Shown: positions 44,369 through 53,967, counted from the stretch's first letter. The stretch is 64,000 nt of DNA from Flavobacterium fluvii (GCF_900129545.1 NZ_FQWB01000001.1:1178001-1242000), one strand, 5' to 3'. Notes: a model not told the origin generated them from the sequence alone. Translations and numbers: made by a program.

Positions 44369-45043
44369 TTATTCTGCACAATAACAGGGTTTGATTCCAA
44401 AAGTATAAGTTAGCGTTAGCCCTGTGAAAACGTACCAATCATTGTTATTTATATTTCCAAATTTCAACAAATTTTCATCCTTTGGATTGCTTCCGTCCAA
44501 GTTGTCCGTAAAGGTATATCTTGTTCCAACTTCCAAGCCTATTACAAAATATGGCGAAACATTTGATTTTATTCCTAAAATCATTGGAATTGCCATGGAA
44601 CCAGCGTCTGAATTCTTAAACGTTTCTCCTGACGAAACATACAATCCATCGTACCTGAAATAGCTTATTCCAGAATACACATAAGGCGTTATTTTTCTTT
44701 TGGCTTCGTGTAAATTGAAGTCGAAAAAATTAAATTCAAGGCCTAAAGATACTTCTTTTATATTATTTTCAAAACGATAACCTCTTTGATTTCTGCCTGG
44801 CTCTTTTGAATCAAGATCATTGGCTGAAATTTTTGATTGCGTGTACGAAAAACGGTAGGAATGTCTAGGGCTTTTGTTCCACTTGTAAAGAATTCCAAGA
44901 GCCGGTTCGTTGGGTGCAATATAGGTGGTAAGCCCAACATCACCAACATAATTACTTCCGCCTACAAAAACACCCAACTCGTTAATTTGGGCATTCATTG
45001 TACAAAAAAAAAGCAAAAACAATAGATGAAATAATTTATACAT
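44369..45043 (-). CDS. DUF6089-family outer-membrane-like protein
   Basis: A 224-residue exported protein (signal peptide MYKLFHLLFLLFFCTMNAQ) with INELGVFVGGSNYVGDVG and a series of amphipathic strands ending in GLTLTYTFGIKPCYCAE. This pattern is that of the DUF6089 barrel family found between nadK and uppS in flavobacteria. It probably forms a small outer-membrane barrel. Two Cys at the extreme C-terminus (CYC) are notable. Function is unknown. Confidence 0.85.
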   Translation of the reverse strand: MYKLFHLLFLLFFCTMNAQINELGVFVGGSNYVGDVGLTTYIAPNEPALGILYKWNKSPRHSYRFSYTQSKISANDLDSKEPGRNQRGYRFENNIKEVSLGLEFNFFDFNLHEAKRKITPYVYSGISYFRYDGLYVSSGETFKNSDAGSMAIPMILGIKSNVSPYFVIGLEVGTRYTFTDNLDGSNPKDENLLKFGNINNNDWYVFTGLTLTYTFGIKPCYCAE

Positions 45044-45211
45044 TTAATTAAAAATTGCGTGCAAATATAATAATAATCAACACGAATCAATACCCATTGG
45101 ATTAAATGTGTGTTTTATTGAATAATTGACACTAAATGAAGTGAATAATTGATTCGAAAACACTTTAACGGAAAAAACAAGCGTATTCGTATGGTGAACA
45201 GTAAGAATGAT

Positions 45212-46096
45212 TTAGTTTCTTCTGTCTTCTCCCCAAAATAATTTGGTTCGAAGGGTTTTCAAGAAAGTTTCTTTTGGTATTTCCACCATGTTGATTTGGA
45301 AAGGCGTTTTCTTGATAACCAATATGGTTTCGTTTTTCACGGACGTGATTCTGGAATCCAATGAAACCAAGTAATTTTCTTCTCTTCCTGAAACTTTTAA
45401 TCTGATTTCCGTTTCGTCGGGAACCACTAGCGGACGGGCATTGAGATTGTGAGGCGCAATAGGAGTGATGACGAAACTTCTCACGTCTGGAGTCAATATT
45501 GGTCCACCACAACTCATTGAGTAGCCGGTAGAACCTGTGGGAGTGGCAATAATTAAGCCGTCGGCCCAATACGAATTTAAAAACTCGTTGTTCAAATAGG
45601 TTTCTATCGTAATCATGGAAGTGGTGTCTTTTCGGCTAACGGAAATTTCATTCATTCCAAAATTAAGTTCTTCGATGGCTTCATTGGTTGGAGTGCACGT
45701 TAGGCTCAACAATGTTCTTTTGGAAATGGTGTATTTCTTGTCAATGATGAATTGCATGAACTCGTCGATGTTTTCTTTTTGCACAGTTGCCAAGAAACCC
45801 AGTCTTCCTGCGTTTATTCCCAAAATTGGAACGCCTGAATTTCGTACCAAAGCTGCGGCTCTCAAAATAGTTCCATCCCCTCCAATGCTGATGAGCATGT
45901 CGAAACTGCTGTCTAGTTCTTTATGGGAAGAAAAAGTCTTGTATTCTTTTTCGATGATTTTTTTTTCGTGTAGTATCATCAAGAATTCAGCTTCGATAAT
46001 CATTTCTACATTATTTTTGTTGAAAAACACAAAAATGTCATTTATGATCGGTTCGGTGCTGTTTAGATAGTATTTCCCGTAAATGGCTACTTTCAT
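45212..46096 (-). CDS. nadK: NAD kinase
   Basis: A 294-residue NAD kinase, which makes NADP from NAD and ATP. The SIGGDGTILRAA motif, the GINAGRLGFLAT region and TPTGSTGYSMSCGGPI with its conserved Tyr-Ser are intact. ATG 46096 is chosen over a TTG one codon upstream. It starts 12 bases after the CBS-protein stop and leads the run to bamA. Confidence 0.96.
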   Translation of the reverse strand: MKVAIYGKYYLNSTEPIINDIFVFFNKNNVEMIIEAEFLMILHEKKIIEKEYKTFSSHKELDSSFDMLISIGGDGTILRAAALVRNSGVPILGINAGRLGFLATVQKENIDEFMQFIIDKKYTISKRTLLSLTCTPTNEAIEELNFGMNEISVSRKDTTSMITIETYLNNEFLNSYWADGLIIATPTGSTGYSMSCGGPILTPDVRSFVITPIAPHNLNARPLVVPDETEIRLKVSGREENYLVSLDSRITSVKNETILVIKKTPFQINMVEIPKETFLKTLRTKLFWGEDRRN

Positions 46097-46108
46097 CAAG
46101 TTGGTTTG

Positions 46109-46768
46109 TTAGATATTAAGATATTTGTCCAAATAATCGGAGCGTTCCTTTAATGTGTTGATGTAATTGTCTTCGTTGTGTTCGGACATAATTTCATAGT
46201 CATATCTTCTGAAGGTCTGGATGATTTCGTTTATGGGGCCGATATTTATTTTTATGGTTACTTCTATGTTTTCCACATCAGTGCCAGACACGAACAAACC
46301 AAGTATTTTGCCATTGTTGCTTTCCACGATTTGGGTAATTTGGCTTAACGAATAATCTGCTTGTCTTTTTTTGACAACAATAATTCTTCCCGACTCGAAT
46401 AAAAAAGGGGTTTCGCTAAAAAATTTGATGATGTCGCCCATTTCATAATAGCCGATATATTTGTTTTTATCGTCCAAAACAGGAACCAGGTTGGTGTTGT
46501 TTTTTGCAAAAACCTCCAAAACTTCAAGCCAAGCCATATTGTTTCTGGCAAAAAAACCTTCGAGGGAATATTTGTAATCGGATATTTTTTTAGAGCCGTC
46601 AAAAGTTTCAATATCTTCGGAAGCAATACTGCCAATGTACACTTCTTCCTCGATTACGGGGAAATGGGAAAAAGTCAATTCATCAAAAAACTCTTGAACA
46701 ACCGAGATACTGTCTTGGCTTTCAATAGCTTTGAAATCATTGGTAATATAGTTTGTAATTTCAGTCAT
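46109..46768 (-). CDS. CBS-domain protein
   Basis: A 219-residue protein with two CBS motifs (about residues 15-65 and 80-135: FSHFPVIEEEVYIGSI, LVPVLDDKNKYIGYY), followed by a C-terminal ACT-like segment (about residues 140-200). CBS pairs bind adenosine nucleotides and act as energy sensors. It directly precedes nadK in all likelihood as one transcript, so nucleotide sensing for NADP synthesis is a possible but unproven link. The frame extends to TTG 46774; ATG 46768 is used. Confidence 0.88.
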   Translation of the reverse strand: MTEITNYITNDFKAIESQDSISVVQEFFDELTFSHFPVIEEEVYIGSIASEDIETFDGSKKISDYKYSLEGFFARNNMAWLEVLEVFAKNNTNLVPVLDDKNKYIGYYEMGDIIKFFSETPFLFESGRIIVVKKRQADYSLSQITQIVESNNGKILGLFVSGTDVENIEVTIKINIGPINEIIQTFRRYDYEIMSEHNEDNYINTLKERSDYLDKYLNI

Positions 46769-46799
46769 AATCAATTCAAAATATTTGACGCAAAATAAT

Positions 46800-46840
46800 C
46801 AAAATTATACAATTACAGCTAATTTAACTTTGTATTTTTG
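46800..46840. promoter_or_regulatory. Divergent -7 elements for the CBS-nadK operon and pdxJ
   Basis: On the minus strand TAATTTTG (positions 46800-46807) faces the CBS-protein gene. On the plus strand TAACTTTG (46825-46832) and TATTTTTG (46833-46840) face pdxJ. The -33 boxes are not obvious. Confidence 0.35.
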
Positions 46841-46881
46841 CAGCTTAAGGTTCTAAAAATTATTCTCAATAAATTAATCCA

Positions 46882-47595
46882 ATGACAAAGTTAAGTGTAA
46901 ATATTAACAAAATAGCCACTTTGCGAAATGCTCGTGGTGGAAATGTTCCAGATTTGTTAAAAGTGGCTGCCGATATCCAGAAATTCGGTGGACAAGGAAT
47001 CACCATTCATCCAAGACCGGACGAAAGACACATTCGCTATCAGGATGCCCGTGACTTGAAATCGATAGTTTACACCGAATATAATATTGAAGGAAATCCC
47101 GAAAAAAGCTTCGTTGATTTGGTTCTCGAAATAAAACCGGAACAAGTTACTTTAGTGCCCGATGCCGTCGATGCCATAACTTCAAATGCAGGTTGGGACA
47201 CCATAAAACATAAAGATTTTTTAATCGAAATGGTTCAGGAATTTCAAAGAAACGGAATCAGGACTTCCATCTTTGTGGATCCCGTTCTCGAAATGATTGA
47301 AGGAGCCAAAATTATTGGAACCGAAAGAATCGAATTGTACACGGAAGCTTTCGCGCATCAATATGGTTTGGGAAACAAAAACGGAATTGATCCTTACGTG
47401 AAGTCGGCAGTTTTGGCCAATGAGCTAGGTTTGGGGATTAATGCAGGGCACGATTTGAGTTTGGACAACATCCAGTTTTTTCATCAAAACATTCCGGGTT
47501 TATTGGAAGTTTCCATTGGTCACGCACTTATTTCCGAAGCTATCTACCTTGGATTGGACAATGTGGTCAATATGTATTTGCAAAAACTGAAATGA
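46882..47595 (+). CDS. pdxJ: Pyridoxine 5'-phosphate synthase
   Basis: A 237-residue PdxJ TIM barrel that condenses 1-deoxyxylulose 5-phosphate and 3-amino-2-oxopropyl phosphate into pyridoxine phosphate (vitamin B6). Conserved elements are LSVNINKIATLRNARGG, ITIHPRPDERHIRYQD, VTLVPDAVDA and INAGHDLSLDNI with SIGHALISEA near the end. It is divergent from the CBS-nadK operon. Confidence 0.96.
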   Translation: MTKLSVNINKIATLRNARGGNVPDLLKVAADIQKFGGQGITIHPRPDERHIRYQDARDLKSIVYTEYNIEGNPEKSFVDLVLEIKPEQVTLVPDAVDAITSNAGWDTIKHKDFLIEMVQEFQRNGIRTSIFVDPVLEMIEGAKIIGTERIELYTEAFAHQYGLGNKNGIDPYVKSAVLANELGLGINAGHDLSLDNIQFFHQNIPGLLEVSIGHALISEAIYLGLDNVVNMYLQKLK

Positions 47596-47603
47596 TTTTC
47601 TAC

Positions 47604-47724
47604 CATATAAGTTCATTTAAGTTGTAGAGAAATTGCAATTCTTAAAACTTATATTTCTTATGATATAAATTGTTTAAACCATATAAGATAAACTATCGAG
47701 TCAAACCTTAAATGAACTTATATG
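47604..47724. repeat. Exact 18-bp inverted repeat flanking an AT-rich spacer
   Basis: CATATAAGTTCATTTAAG at 47604-47621 is the exact reverse complement of CTTAAATGAACTTATATG at 47707-47724; the 85-base spacer contains further related words (CCATATAAGATAAAC). It lies between pdxJ and the hydrolase gene. It looks like a dispersed, possibly folded, intergenic element. Confidence 0.7.
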
Positions 47725-47761
47725 CCTTATGTGGTTAACAATTTTTAAATTCTAAATTAAA

Positions 47762-48523
47762 ATGATTTATTCAAAAATAGAAGGTACGGGCAAGCCACTC
47801 CTGATTATCCACGGATTTCTGGGAATGTCCGACAATTGGAAAACGATGGGAACGCAATTTGCTGCCGATGGATTTCAGGCGCATTTGTTGGATTTGCGCA
47901 ATCACGGCAAGAGTTTTCACTCCGAAGAATTCAATTATGAAATAATGGCGCAGGATGTTTTTGATTATTGCAAAGCCAATAATTTGGAAAAAGTCAGTAT
48001 CATCGGGCATTCGATGGGTGGGAAAACGGCAATGCTTTTTGCAGCACAGTATCCTGAAATGGTCGAAAAATTAATAGTTGCCGACATTGGTCCAAAATTC
48101 TATCCGCAACATCATCAAATTATTTTTGAAGCCTTGAATGCAGTCGATTTTTCCAAAAAACCAAGCCGAAACGAAGTTGAAGAAATTATGTCGCAACACA
48201 TAACCGATTTTGGAACAAGGCAGTTTTTGTTGAAAAGTTTGTATTGGCAAGAGCCGGGACAATTGGCATTCCGATTTAATTTGGCCGTTTTCAATGCAAA
48301 AATGGACGAAATAGGAAAGCCGCTTCCGGAGAATGCCATTTTCAATAAACCGACGCTTTTCATTCGTGGCGGAAATTCCAATTATATTCTCGATGAAGAT
48401 TTCCAAAACATCCAGCAACATTTTCCGGATTCCAGGATAGAAACCATTCCGAATGTAGGTCATTGGCTTCACGCCGAAAATCCAAAACTCTTTTATGAAA
48501 TAACGAATTCGTTTTTGAAATAA
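47762..48523 (+). CDS. Alpha/beta hydrolase
   Basis: A 253-residue alpha/beta-hydrolase fold enzyme similar to YbfF-like esterases. Signals are the oxyanion-hole HGFLGMSDNW, the nucleophile elbow GHSMGGKTAM (Ser), and the catalytic His in NVGHWLHAENP. The LRNHGKS segment after strand 4 is also typical. It has no signal peptide, so it acts in the cytoplasm. The substrate is unknown. Confidence 0.9.
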   Translation: MIYSKIEGTGKPLLIIHGFLGMSDNWKTMGTQFAADGFQAHLLDLRNHGKSFHSEEFNYEIMAQDVFDYCKANNLEKVSIIGHSMGGKTAMLFAAQYPEMVEKLIVADIGPKFYPQHHQIIFEALNAVDFSKKPSRNEVEEIMSQHITDFGTRQFLLKSLYWQEPGQLAFRFNLAVFNAKMDEIGKPLPENAIFNKPTLFIRGGNSNYILDEDFQNIQQHFPDSRIETIPNVGHWLHAENPKLFYEITNSFLK

Positions 48524-48554
48524 TTATTTTATACTTTTGAAATAAAAAACACTT

Positions 48555-48893
48555 ATGAAATTACTTACCAGAATTCTCGTTACCTCAGTTTTGGTGTTGC
48601 TTATTGCCCATTTTATGACAGGTGTTCATGTTGCGGGGTTTGTTACCTCATTGCTTGTTGCAATTGTTTTGGGATTGCTCAATATTTTTATAAAACCCAT
48701 ATTTGTATTATTGACTCTGCCATTTACCATATTTACATTAGGTTTGTTTTTATTGGTCATCAATGCCATAATCATCTTGCTTTGTACCAATATAGTGGGC
48801 GGATTTAGTGTGGATTCTTTTTGGACGGCATTGCTTTTTAGTGTCGTGTTGTCTATTTCACAGTCTATTATGTATAAAATTGTGGGAGATTAG
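48555..48893 (+). CDS. Phage-holin-superfamily-IV-like membrane protein
   Basis: A 112-residue protein with four predicted transmembrane helices and the family pattern FIKPIFVLLTLPFTIFTLGLF, matching the chromosomal four-TM holin superfamily IV. There is no phage context, so this is a house-keeping member of unknown role. It follows the hydrolase by 31 bases. Confidence 0.85.
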   Translation: MKLLTRILVTSVLVLLIAHFMTGVHVAGFVTSLLVAIVLGLLNIFIKPIFVLLTLPFTIFTLGLFLLVINAIIILLCTNIVGGFSVDSFWTALLFSVVLSISQSIMYKIVGD

Positions 48894-48954
48894 AGGAAGA
48901 AAAGAATCTGAATTGAAGTGCAAATAAGGAGCTAAAATTCAATAGATTAAAAAC

Positions 48955-48991
48955 TTGTTTGGGTTGTAAAATTTTTATAATTTTGCAACCC
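48955..48991 (+). promoter_or_regulatory. tig promoter overlapped by a near-perfect hairpin
   Basis: TTG at 48955-48957 and TAATTTTG at 48978-48985 are 20 bases apart, a good promoter. The same bases form an inverted repeat, GGGTTGTAAAATT (48961-48973) and AATTTTGCAACCC (48979-48991), with a 5-base loop and one G-U pair. It may act as an operator or as a terminator of the upstream gene. Confidence 0.5.
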
Positions 48992-49019
48992 AATTTTATT
49001 ATGTAAATAAACGAAGAAG

Positions 49020-50345
49020 ATGGATATTAAAAGAGTAGCATTAGACGCAGTAAACGAAACAATTGTAATGACAGTTGTTCACATAGATTACAAAGGTCAA
49101 GTAGCAAAAAGAATAAACGAAAAAATGCCTTTGGCAACCGTAAAAGGTTTTAGAAAAGGGGCTGTGCCAAAAGACCTTGTTGAAAAACAATATGGTAAAG
49201 CAATCAAACAAGAAGAAGTTAAAAAAGTGGTTGATTTGGCTTTAGAGCGTTATGTTCAATCGGAAAGATTAAATCTTTTGGGAACTCCTCTTGCCAAAGT
49301 AAACGAAAACTTCAATTGGGATGCTGAAGAATTGGTTTTTGAATATGAAATTGGTTTGGTTCCATCTTTCGAAATTGACTTGGATGCTAAAAACGACATC
49401 GTAAAATATGTAGTTACAGCTGATGATAAATTAATTGACGGACAAGTAGAGCGTATACAAAAACAATTTGGAAATGCAATTCCTCAAGAAGTTGTTGTAG
49501 AAGGTGCTGATTTGAAAGGTGTTTTTACCAACGAAGCAGAAGGAATCGGAAATACTACTAGCATTTCATTGTCAGTTTTCAAAGACAAAGCAACTGCCGA
49601 TAAATTTATTGGTAAAAAAGTAGGTGATGTTGTGACTGTAAATACAAAAGGTTTATTCGAAGATGATCATCAATTGATGGATTATTTGAAAGTAGGTCAC
49701 GATAATGTTCACGGTTTGGCAATCGATGTTGATTTTACTATCGAAGCAATCACCGTTTCTGAGCCAGCTGAATTGAATCAAGAATTGTTCGACAAATTGT
49801 TCGGTGAAGGAAACGTGGCTTCATTGGAAGACTTGAAAGCAAAAATCAAAGAAGATGCCGAGGCTCAATTCGCTCAGCAAGCAGACCAAAAATTATTGGG
49901 TGATGTAACCGAGTTTTTAATCGAAAACACCAAATTCGATTTGCCGGCTGAATTTTTGAAAAAATGGTTGCAAACTGTAGGGGAGAAAAAATTATCTCCA
50001 GAAGAAGCTGAAGTAGAATATGCACGTTCTGAAAAGGGATTGCGTTTTCAATTAATTGAAGGGAAAGCATTGGCACAAAGTGATATCAAAATCACTTTTG
50101 AAGATTTGAAAACTTTTACAACTAAAAACATTCGTCATCAAATGGCACAATTCGGGCAAACCAATCCTACTGACGAAGAAGTTCAAGGGATTGTTGCAAG
50201 AGTTTTGTCTAACCAGGAAGAAGTAAAAAGACTTTCAGACCAAGTAGTTGCCGAGAAATTATTGGAAATCTTCAAAGAGAAAGCAAATCCAACAACTAAA
50301 GAAGTGACTTACGAAGAATTTATTGCTGCGTCTTACGGAGAATAA
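49020..50345 (+). CDS. tig: Trigger factor
   Basis: A 441-residue ribosome-associated chaperone that shields nascent chains. The N-terminal domain has the ribosome-docking loop GFRKGAVPKDLVEKQYG. The middle PPIase domain is divergent, and the C-terminal helical arms follow (KKWLQTVGEKKLSPEEAEVEY). It sits upstream of clpP and clpX, the conserved order in many bacteria. Confidence 0.93.
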   Translation: MDIKRVALDAVNETIVMTVVHIDYKGQVAKRINEKMPLATVKGFRKGAVPKDLVEKQYGKAIKQEEVKKVVDLALERYVQSERLNLLGTPLAKVNENFNWDAEELVFEYEIGLVPSFEIDLDAKNDIVKYVVTADDKLIDGQVERIQKQFGNAIPQEVVVEGADLKGVFTNEAEGIGNTTSISLSVFKDKATADKFIGKKVGDVVTVNTKGLFEDDHQLMDYLKVGHDNVHGLAIDVDFTIEAITVSEPAELNQELFDKLFGEGNVASLEDLKAKIKEDAEAQFAQQADQKLLGDVTEFLIENTKFDLPAEFLKKWLQTVGEKKLSPEEAEVEYARSEKGLRFQLIEGKALAQSDIKITFEDLKTFTTKNIRHQMAQFGQTNPTDEEVQGIVARVLSNQEEVKRLSDQVVAEKLLEIFKEKANPTTKEVTYEEFIAASYGE

Positions 50346-50518
50346 TTTCTAAAAAAAATAAGTATATTTGAGCGTCAAAAAGATTATTTTTTTGGCGCTC
50401 TTTTTTTTAAAGTTCTTGTAAAACTTAGAATTAAGACATATTGGCATCATTTGTAAAGAGGTACGACCTTTGATAAATTAAATTACAATATATAAACTAA
50501 AACTTAGAACAAATAAAT

Positions 50519-51193
50519 ATGAACTACGGTAAAGAATTTAAAAAGTTTGCTACAAAACACCAAGGTGTAAACGCAATGTACTACGACAAAATCGTGGCAG
50601 CAATGAATCCAACAAACATGACACCTTATATTATTGAGGAACGTCAGTTGAATATTTCTCAATTGGACGTTTTTTCAAGATTGATGATGGACCGAATTAT
50701 TTTCTTGGGAACAGGAATTGATGATCAAATCGCCAACATCGTTCAAGCGCAGTTATTGTTTTTGGAAAGTGCCGATGCTTCAAAAGACATTCAAATTTAT
50801 TTGAACTCTCCAGGAGGAAGCGTTTATGCAGGATTGGGAATTTATGATACGATGCAATACATCAAACCAGACGTTGCCACGATTTGTACAGGAATGGCCG
50901 CTTCTATGGGAGCAGTTCTTTTATGTGCAGGAGCAGCTGGAAAACGTTCAGCATTGCCGCATTCAAGAGTGATGATCCACCAACCATCAGGAGGAGCACA
51001 AGGTGTTGCAACGGATATGGAAATCAACTTGCGTGAAATGTTGAAACTAAAAGACGAATTATATAATATCATTTCGCATCATTCAGGACAAACTTTCGAT
51101 AAAGTACACAAAGACAGTGAGCGCGATTATTGGATGAAAGCTGATGAAGCCAAAGAATATGGAATGATTGATGAAGTGTTGAGAAGAAGTTAA
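50519..51193 (+). CDS. clpP: ATP-dependent Clp protease proteolytic subunit
   Basis: A 224-residue serine protease that forms the ClpP tetradecamer. Catalytic residues are visible as Ser in CTGMAASMGAVLL and His in VMIHQPSGGAQG; the YLNSPGGSVYAGLGI oxyanion segment is intact. The N-terminal 30 residues form a propeptide-like extension (MNYGKEFKKFATKHQG). It lies 173 bases downstream of tig and 79 bases upstream of clpX. Confidence 0.96.
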   Translation: MNYGKEFKKFATKHQGVNAMYYDKIVAAMNPTNMTPYIIEERQLNISQLDVFSRLMMDRIIFLGTGIDDQIANIVQAQLLFLESADASKDIQIYLNSPGGSVYAGLGIYDTMQYIKPDVATICTGMAASMGAVLLCAGAAGKRSALPHSRVMIHQPSGGAQGVATDMEINLREMLKLKDELYNIISHHSGQTFDKVHKDSERDYWMKADEAKEYGMIDEVLRRS

Positions 51194-51205
51194 ATTAGAT
51201 AACAG

Positions 51206-51270
51206 GTTTCGGATTTCAGGCCGCAATTTTTACAACCTGAAATCTGAAATCTAAAATCTGCAATCTAAAA
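51206..51270. repeat. Imperfect inverted repeat with AATCTG words before clpX
   Basis: GTTTCGGATTTCAGG (51206-51220) pairs with CCTGAAATCTGAAAT (51236-51250), 13 of 15 bases, followed by CTAAAATCTGCAATC. The word AATCTGCAATC also occurs between etfB and etfA (24281-24291). Confidence 0.5.
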
Positions 51271-51272
51271 AG

Positions 51273-52505
51273 ATGGCAAAACCAAAATTAGAATGTTCGT
51301 TCTGCGGAAGAAAAAAACCGGAAACCAATTTATTGATTGCCGGAATCGATGCACACATTTGTGATAAATGTATCGAACAAGCCCATGGAATTGTATTAGA
51401 AGAATTAAAATCAAGCGGGAAGGCTCATTTGCCAACCGATTTGGTGTTGAAAAAGCCAAAAGAGATCAGGGCTTTTTTGGATCAATATGTAATTGGCCAA
51501 GACCAAACCAAAAAAGTAATGTCGGTTGCGGTTTACAATCACTACAAACGTTTGATGCAACAAGAATTGCACGACGAGGTAGAGATTGAAAAAAGCAATA
51601 TTATTATGGTAGGCCAAACTGGAACCGGGAAAACATTGGTGGCTAAAACCATTGCGAAAATGTTGGATGTTCCTTTGGCTATTGTTGATGCAACGGTATT
51701 GACAGAAGCCGGTTATGTGGGAGAAGATGTCGAAAGTATTTTGACACGTCTTTTGCAGGCTGCCGATTATGATGTGACCAAAGCCGAAAGAGGAATTGTT
51801 TTCATTGACGAAATTGACAAGATTGCCCGCAAAAGCGACAATCCATCCATCACTCGTGATGTGTCTGGAGAAGGAGTGCAGCAGGCTTTATTGAAATTAT
51901 TGGAAGGAACTGTGGTAAATGTTCCACCAAAAGGAGGAAGAAAACATCCGGATCAAAAATTCGTTGAGGTAAACACCCAAAACATTTTGTTTATTGCCGG
52001 TGGTGCTTTCGACGGAATTGAGCGAATCATTTCAAAACGTTTGAATCGTCAGGCTGTGGGTTATTCTACTTCTAAAAATGCTGACAATATCGACAAAGAC
52101 AATTTGTTGCAATACATTATTCCAAAAGACATCAAAGACTTTGGATTGATTCCTGAGATTATTGGTCGTTTGCCAGTATTGACTCATATGGATCCTTTGG
52201 ATAGGGAAACTTTGAGAGCGATTTTGACGCAGCCTAAAAATGCTTTAATCAAGCAATATAAAAAATTGTTTTTGATGGATGAGGTTGAATTTAGCATCAC
52301 GGACGAAGCTTTGGATTTTATCGTTGACAAAGCTTTGGAATACAAATTGGGAGCTCGTGGATTGCGTTCATTATGTGAAGCTATTTTAACAGATGCCATG
52401 TATGAATTGCCAAGTTCTGATGATAAAGTATTGCATATCGACGTGGATTACGCCAAAGAAACATTGAACAGAAATTTATTGAAACGATTGGAAATCGCTT
52501 CTTAA
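51273..52505 (+). CDS. clpX: ATP-dependent Clp protease ATP-binding subunit
   Basis: A 410-residue AAA+ unfoldase. The N-terminal zinc-binding domain shows [12 protein letters not shown] and [10 protein letters not shown] (four Cys). The Walker A is [14 protein letters not shown], the Walker [14 protein letters not shown], and the sensor region [11 protein letters not shown] follows. It delivers substrates to ClpP, encoded just upstream. Confidence 0.97.
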   Translation: MAKPKLECSFCGRKKPETNLLIAGIDAHICDKCIEQAHGIVLEELKSSGKAHLPTDLVLKKPKEIRAFLDQYVIGQDQTKKVMSVAVYNHYKRLMQQELHDEVEIEKSNIIMVGQTGTGKTLVAKTIAKMLDVPLAIVDATVLTEAGYVGEDVESILTRLLQAADYDVTKAERGIVFIDEIDKIARKSDNPSITRDVSGEGVQQALLKLLEGTVVNVPPKGGRKHPDQKFVEVNTQNILFIAGGAFDGIERIISKRLNRQAVGYSTSKNADNIDKDNLLQYIIPKDIKDFGLIPEIIGRLPVLTHMDPLDRETLRAILTQPKNALIKQYKKLFLMDEVEFSITDEALDFIVDKALEYKLGARGLRSLCEAILTDAMYELPSSDDKVLHIDVDYAKETLNRNLLKRLEIAS

Positions 52506-52527
52506 ATTTTTTGGTTTATTGAATTCC

Positions 52528-52566
52528 AAACCCGACAGTTTTTAAAAAGCTGTCGGGTTTTCTATT
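52528..52566 (+). terminator. clpX terminator
   Basis: AAACCCGACAG (52528-52538) pairs with CTGTCGGGTTT (52550-52560), followed by a T-rich tail. Confidence 0.9.
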
Positions 52567-52655
52567 TTTTACTCTTTGTGAAAAAACATCAGATATTCTT
52601 TTTTATGAGCAATAGATTGTCGATTTTTGCCCATCGTAAATCAAAACAAGTAAAA

Positions 52656-53891
52656 ATGGCAATAGGAGATAAAGAGATTATTTTGTTAAAAGTTTCTGGT
52701 CAGGATAAACCTGGGGTAACAGCTGGGTTGACATCCATATTGGCAACTTATGATGCCGTTATTTTGGATATTGGTCAAGCTGATATTCACGATACATTAT
52801 CATTGGGTATTTTGTTTGAAATAAAAACAGGGTCTTCTTCAGGGCCAGTTTTGAAAGATTTATTGTTCAAAGCTTATGAATTGGGGATTAAGGTGAAATT
52901 TATTCCGATTTCCATTCCTGACTACGAAATTTGGGTAAAAGGACAACGCAAACAACGCTATATCATCAATGTTTTGGGAGAAACATTGACCGCCGTGCAA
53001 TTGGCTGCCGTGACCAAAATAATGTCAGACCAAAATTTGAATATCGATTCCATCATACGATTAACGGGTAGAACTTCTGTAGTGGAGAAAGAGGAATATC
53101 CTCGTTCTTGCGTGCAATTATCCGTGACTGGAGATATTGTCGATAAAACGTTGATGACGGCCAGTTTTATGGAAATTTCTGGAGAATTAGATGTAGATAT
53201 CTCTTTTCAAGAAGATAATATGTATAGAAGAAACAGACGTTTGGTGTGTTTTGATATGGATTCGACTTTAATTCAAACTGAAGTAATTGATGAATTGGCT
53301 GAATTGGCTGGTGTTGGCGAACAAGTTAGAGCCATTACCGAATCGGCGATGAACGGCGAAATTGATTTTAGCGAAAGTTTCAAAAAGCGTATGGCTTTGC
53401 TGGAAGGTTTGAGCGAAGATGTTTTGCATAATGTTGCCATAAATTTACCGATAACCAAAGGAGCACATCGTTTGATGAAAGCCTTGAAATATTACGGTTA
53501 TAAAACGGCTATTTTGTCTGGAGGTTTCACCTATTTTGGTCACTATTTGCAAAAGGAATTGGGGATTGATTATGTTCACGCCAATGAATTGGAAATTAAA
53601 GATGGTAAACTGACAGGGAAGTATATAGGCGAAATTGTCGATGGAGCAAAGAAAGCTGAATATTTAAAAGCGATAGCCGAAAAAGAAGGCATACACATCA
53701 ACCAAACCATTGCAGTGGGTGATGGGGCTAATGATTTGCCTATGTTGAATTTGGCAGGGTTGGGAATCGCTTTTCATGCGAAACCAAAAGTAAAAGAAAA
53801 TGCGGCTACATCTATTTCTAGCCTTGGTCTTGACGGTATTTTATACTTGTTGGGCTACCACGACAGACATATTGATATGATGCAGGAGTAA
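52656..53891 (+). CDS. serB: Phosphoserine phosphatase with N-terminal ACT domain
   Basis: A 411-residue enzyme. The N-terminal 180 residues hold ACT-like regulatory modules (LLKVSGQDKPGVTAGLTSI). The C-terminal HAD phosphatase domain carries VCFDMDSTLIQTEVIDELA with the nucleophile Asp, LSGGFTYFG and VGDGANDLPMLNLA, and makes serine from phosphoserine. ATG 52656 is chosen; the frame is open upstream to 52578. It is followed by its own terminator. Confidence 0.93.
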   Translation: MAIGDKEIILLKVSGQDKPGVTAGLTSILATYDAVILDIGQADIHDTLSLGILFEIKTGSSSGPVLKDLLFKAYELGIKVKFIPISIPDYEIWVKGQRKQRYIINVLGETLTAVQLAAVTKIMSDQNLNIDSIIRLTGRTSVVEKEEYPRSCVQLSVTGDIVDKTLMTASFMEISGELDVDISFQEDNMYRRNRRLVCFDMDSTLIQTEVIDELAELAGVGEQVRAITESAMNGEIDFSESFKKRMALLEGLSEDVLHNVAINLPITKGAHRLMKALKYYGYKTAILSGGFTYFGHYLQKELGIDYVHANELEIKDGKLTGKYIGEIVDGAKKAEYLKAIAEKEGIHINQTIAVGDGANDLPMLNLAGLGIAFHAKPKVKENAATSISSLGLDGILYLLGYHDRHIDMMQE

Positions 53892-53910
53892 AAACTGCAA
53901 ACTAGAATAT

Positions 53911-53944
53911 AAAAGCCTTGATTCTTTGGGGTCAAGGCTTTTTT
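53911..53944. terminator. Terminator between serB and the T9SS-exported gene
   Basis: AAAAGCCTTGA pairs with TCAAGGCTTTT, followed by T residues on the plus strand. Confidence 0.85.
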
Positions 53945-53967
53945 GTGTGTACTAGAGGGACGTTGAT

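Noticed and set aside
48555..48893. Phage origin for the holin-like gene
   Set aside because: No other phage gene, integrase or attachment site is nearby; this family is a normal chromosomal membrane protein in many bacteria.
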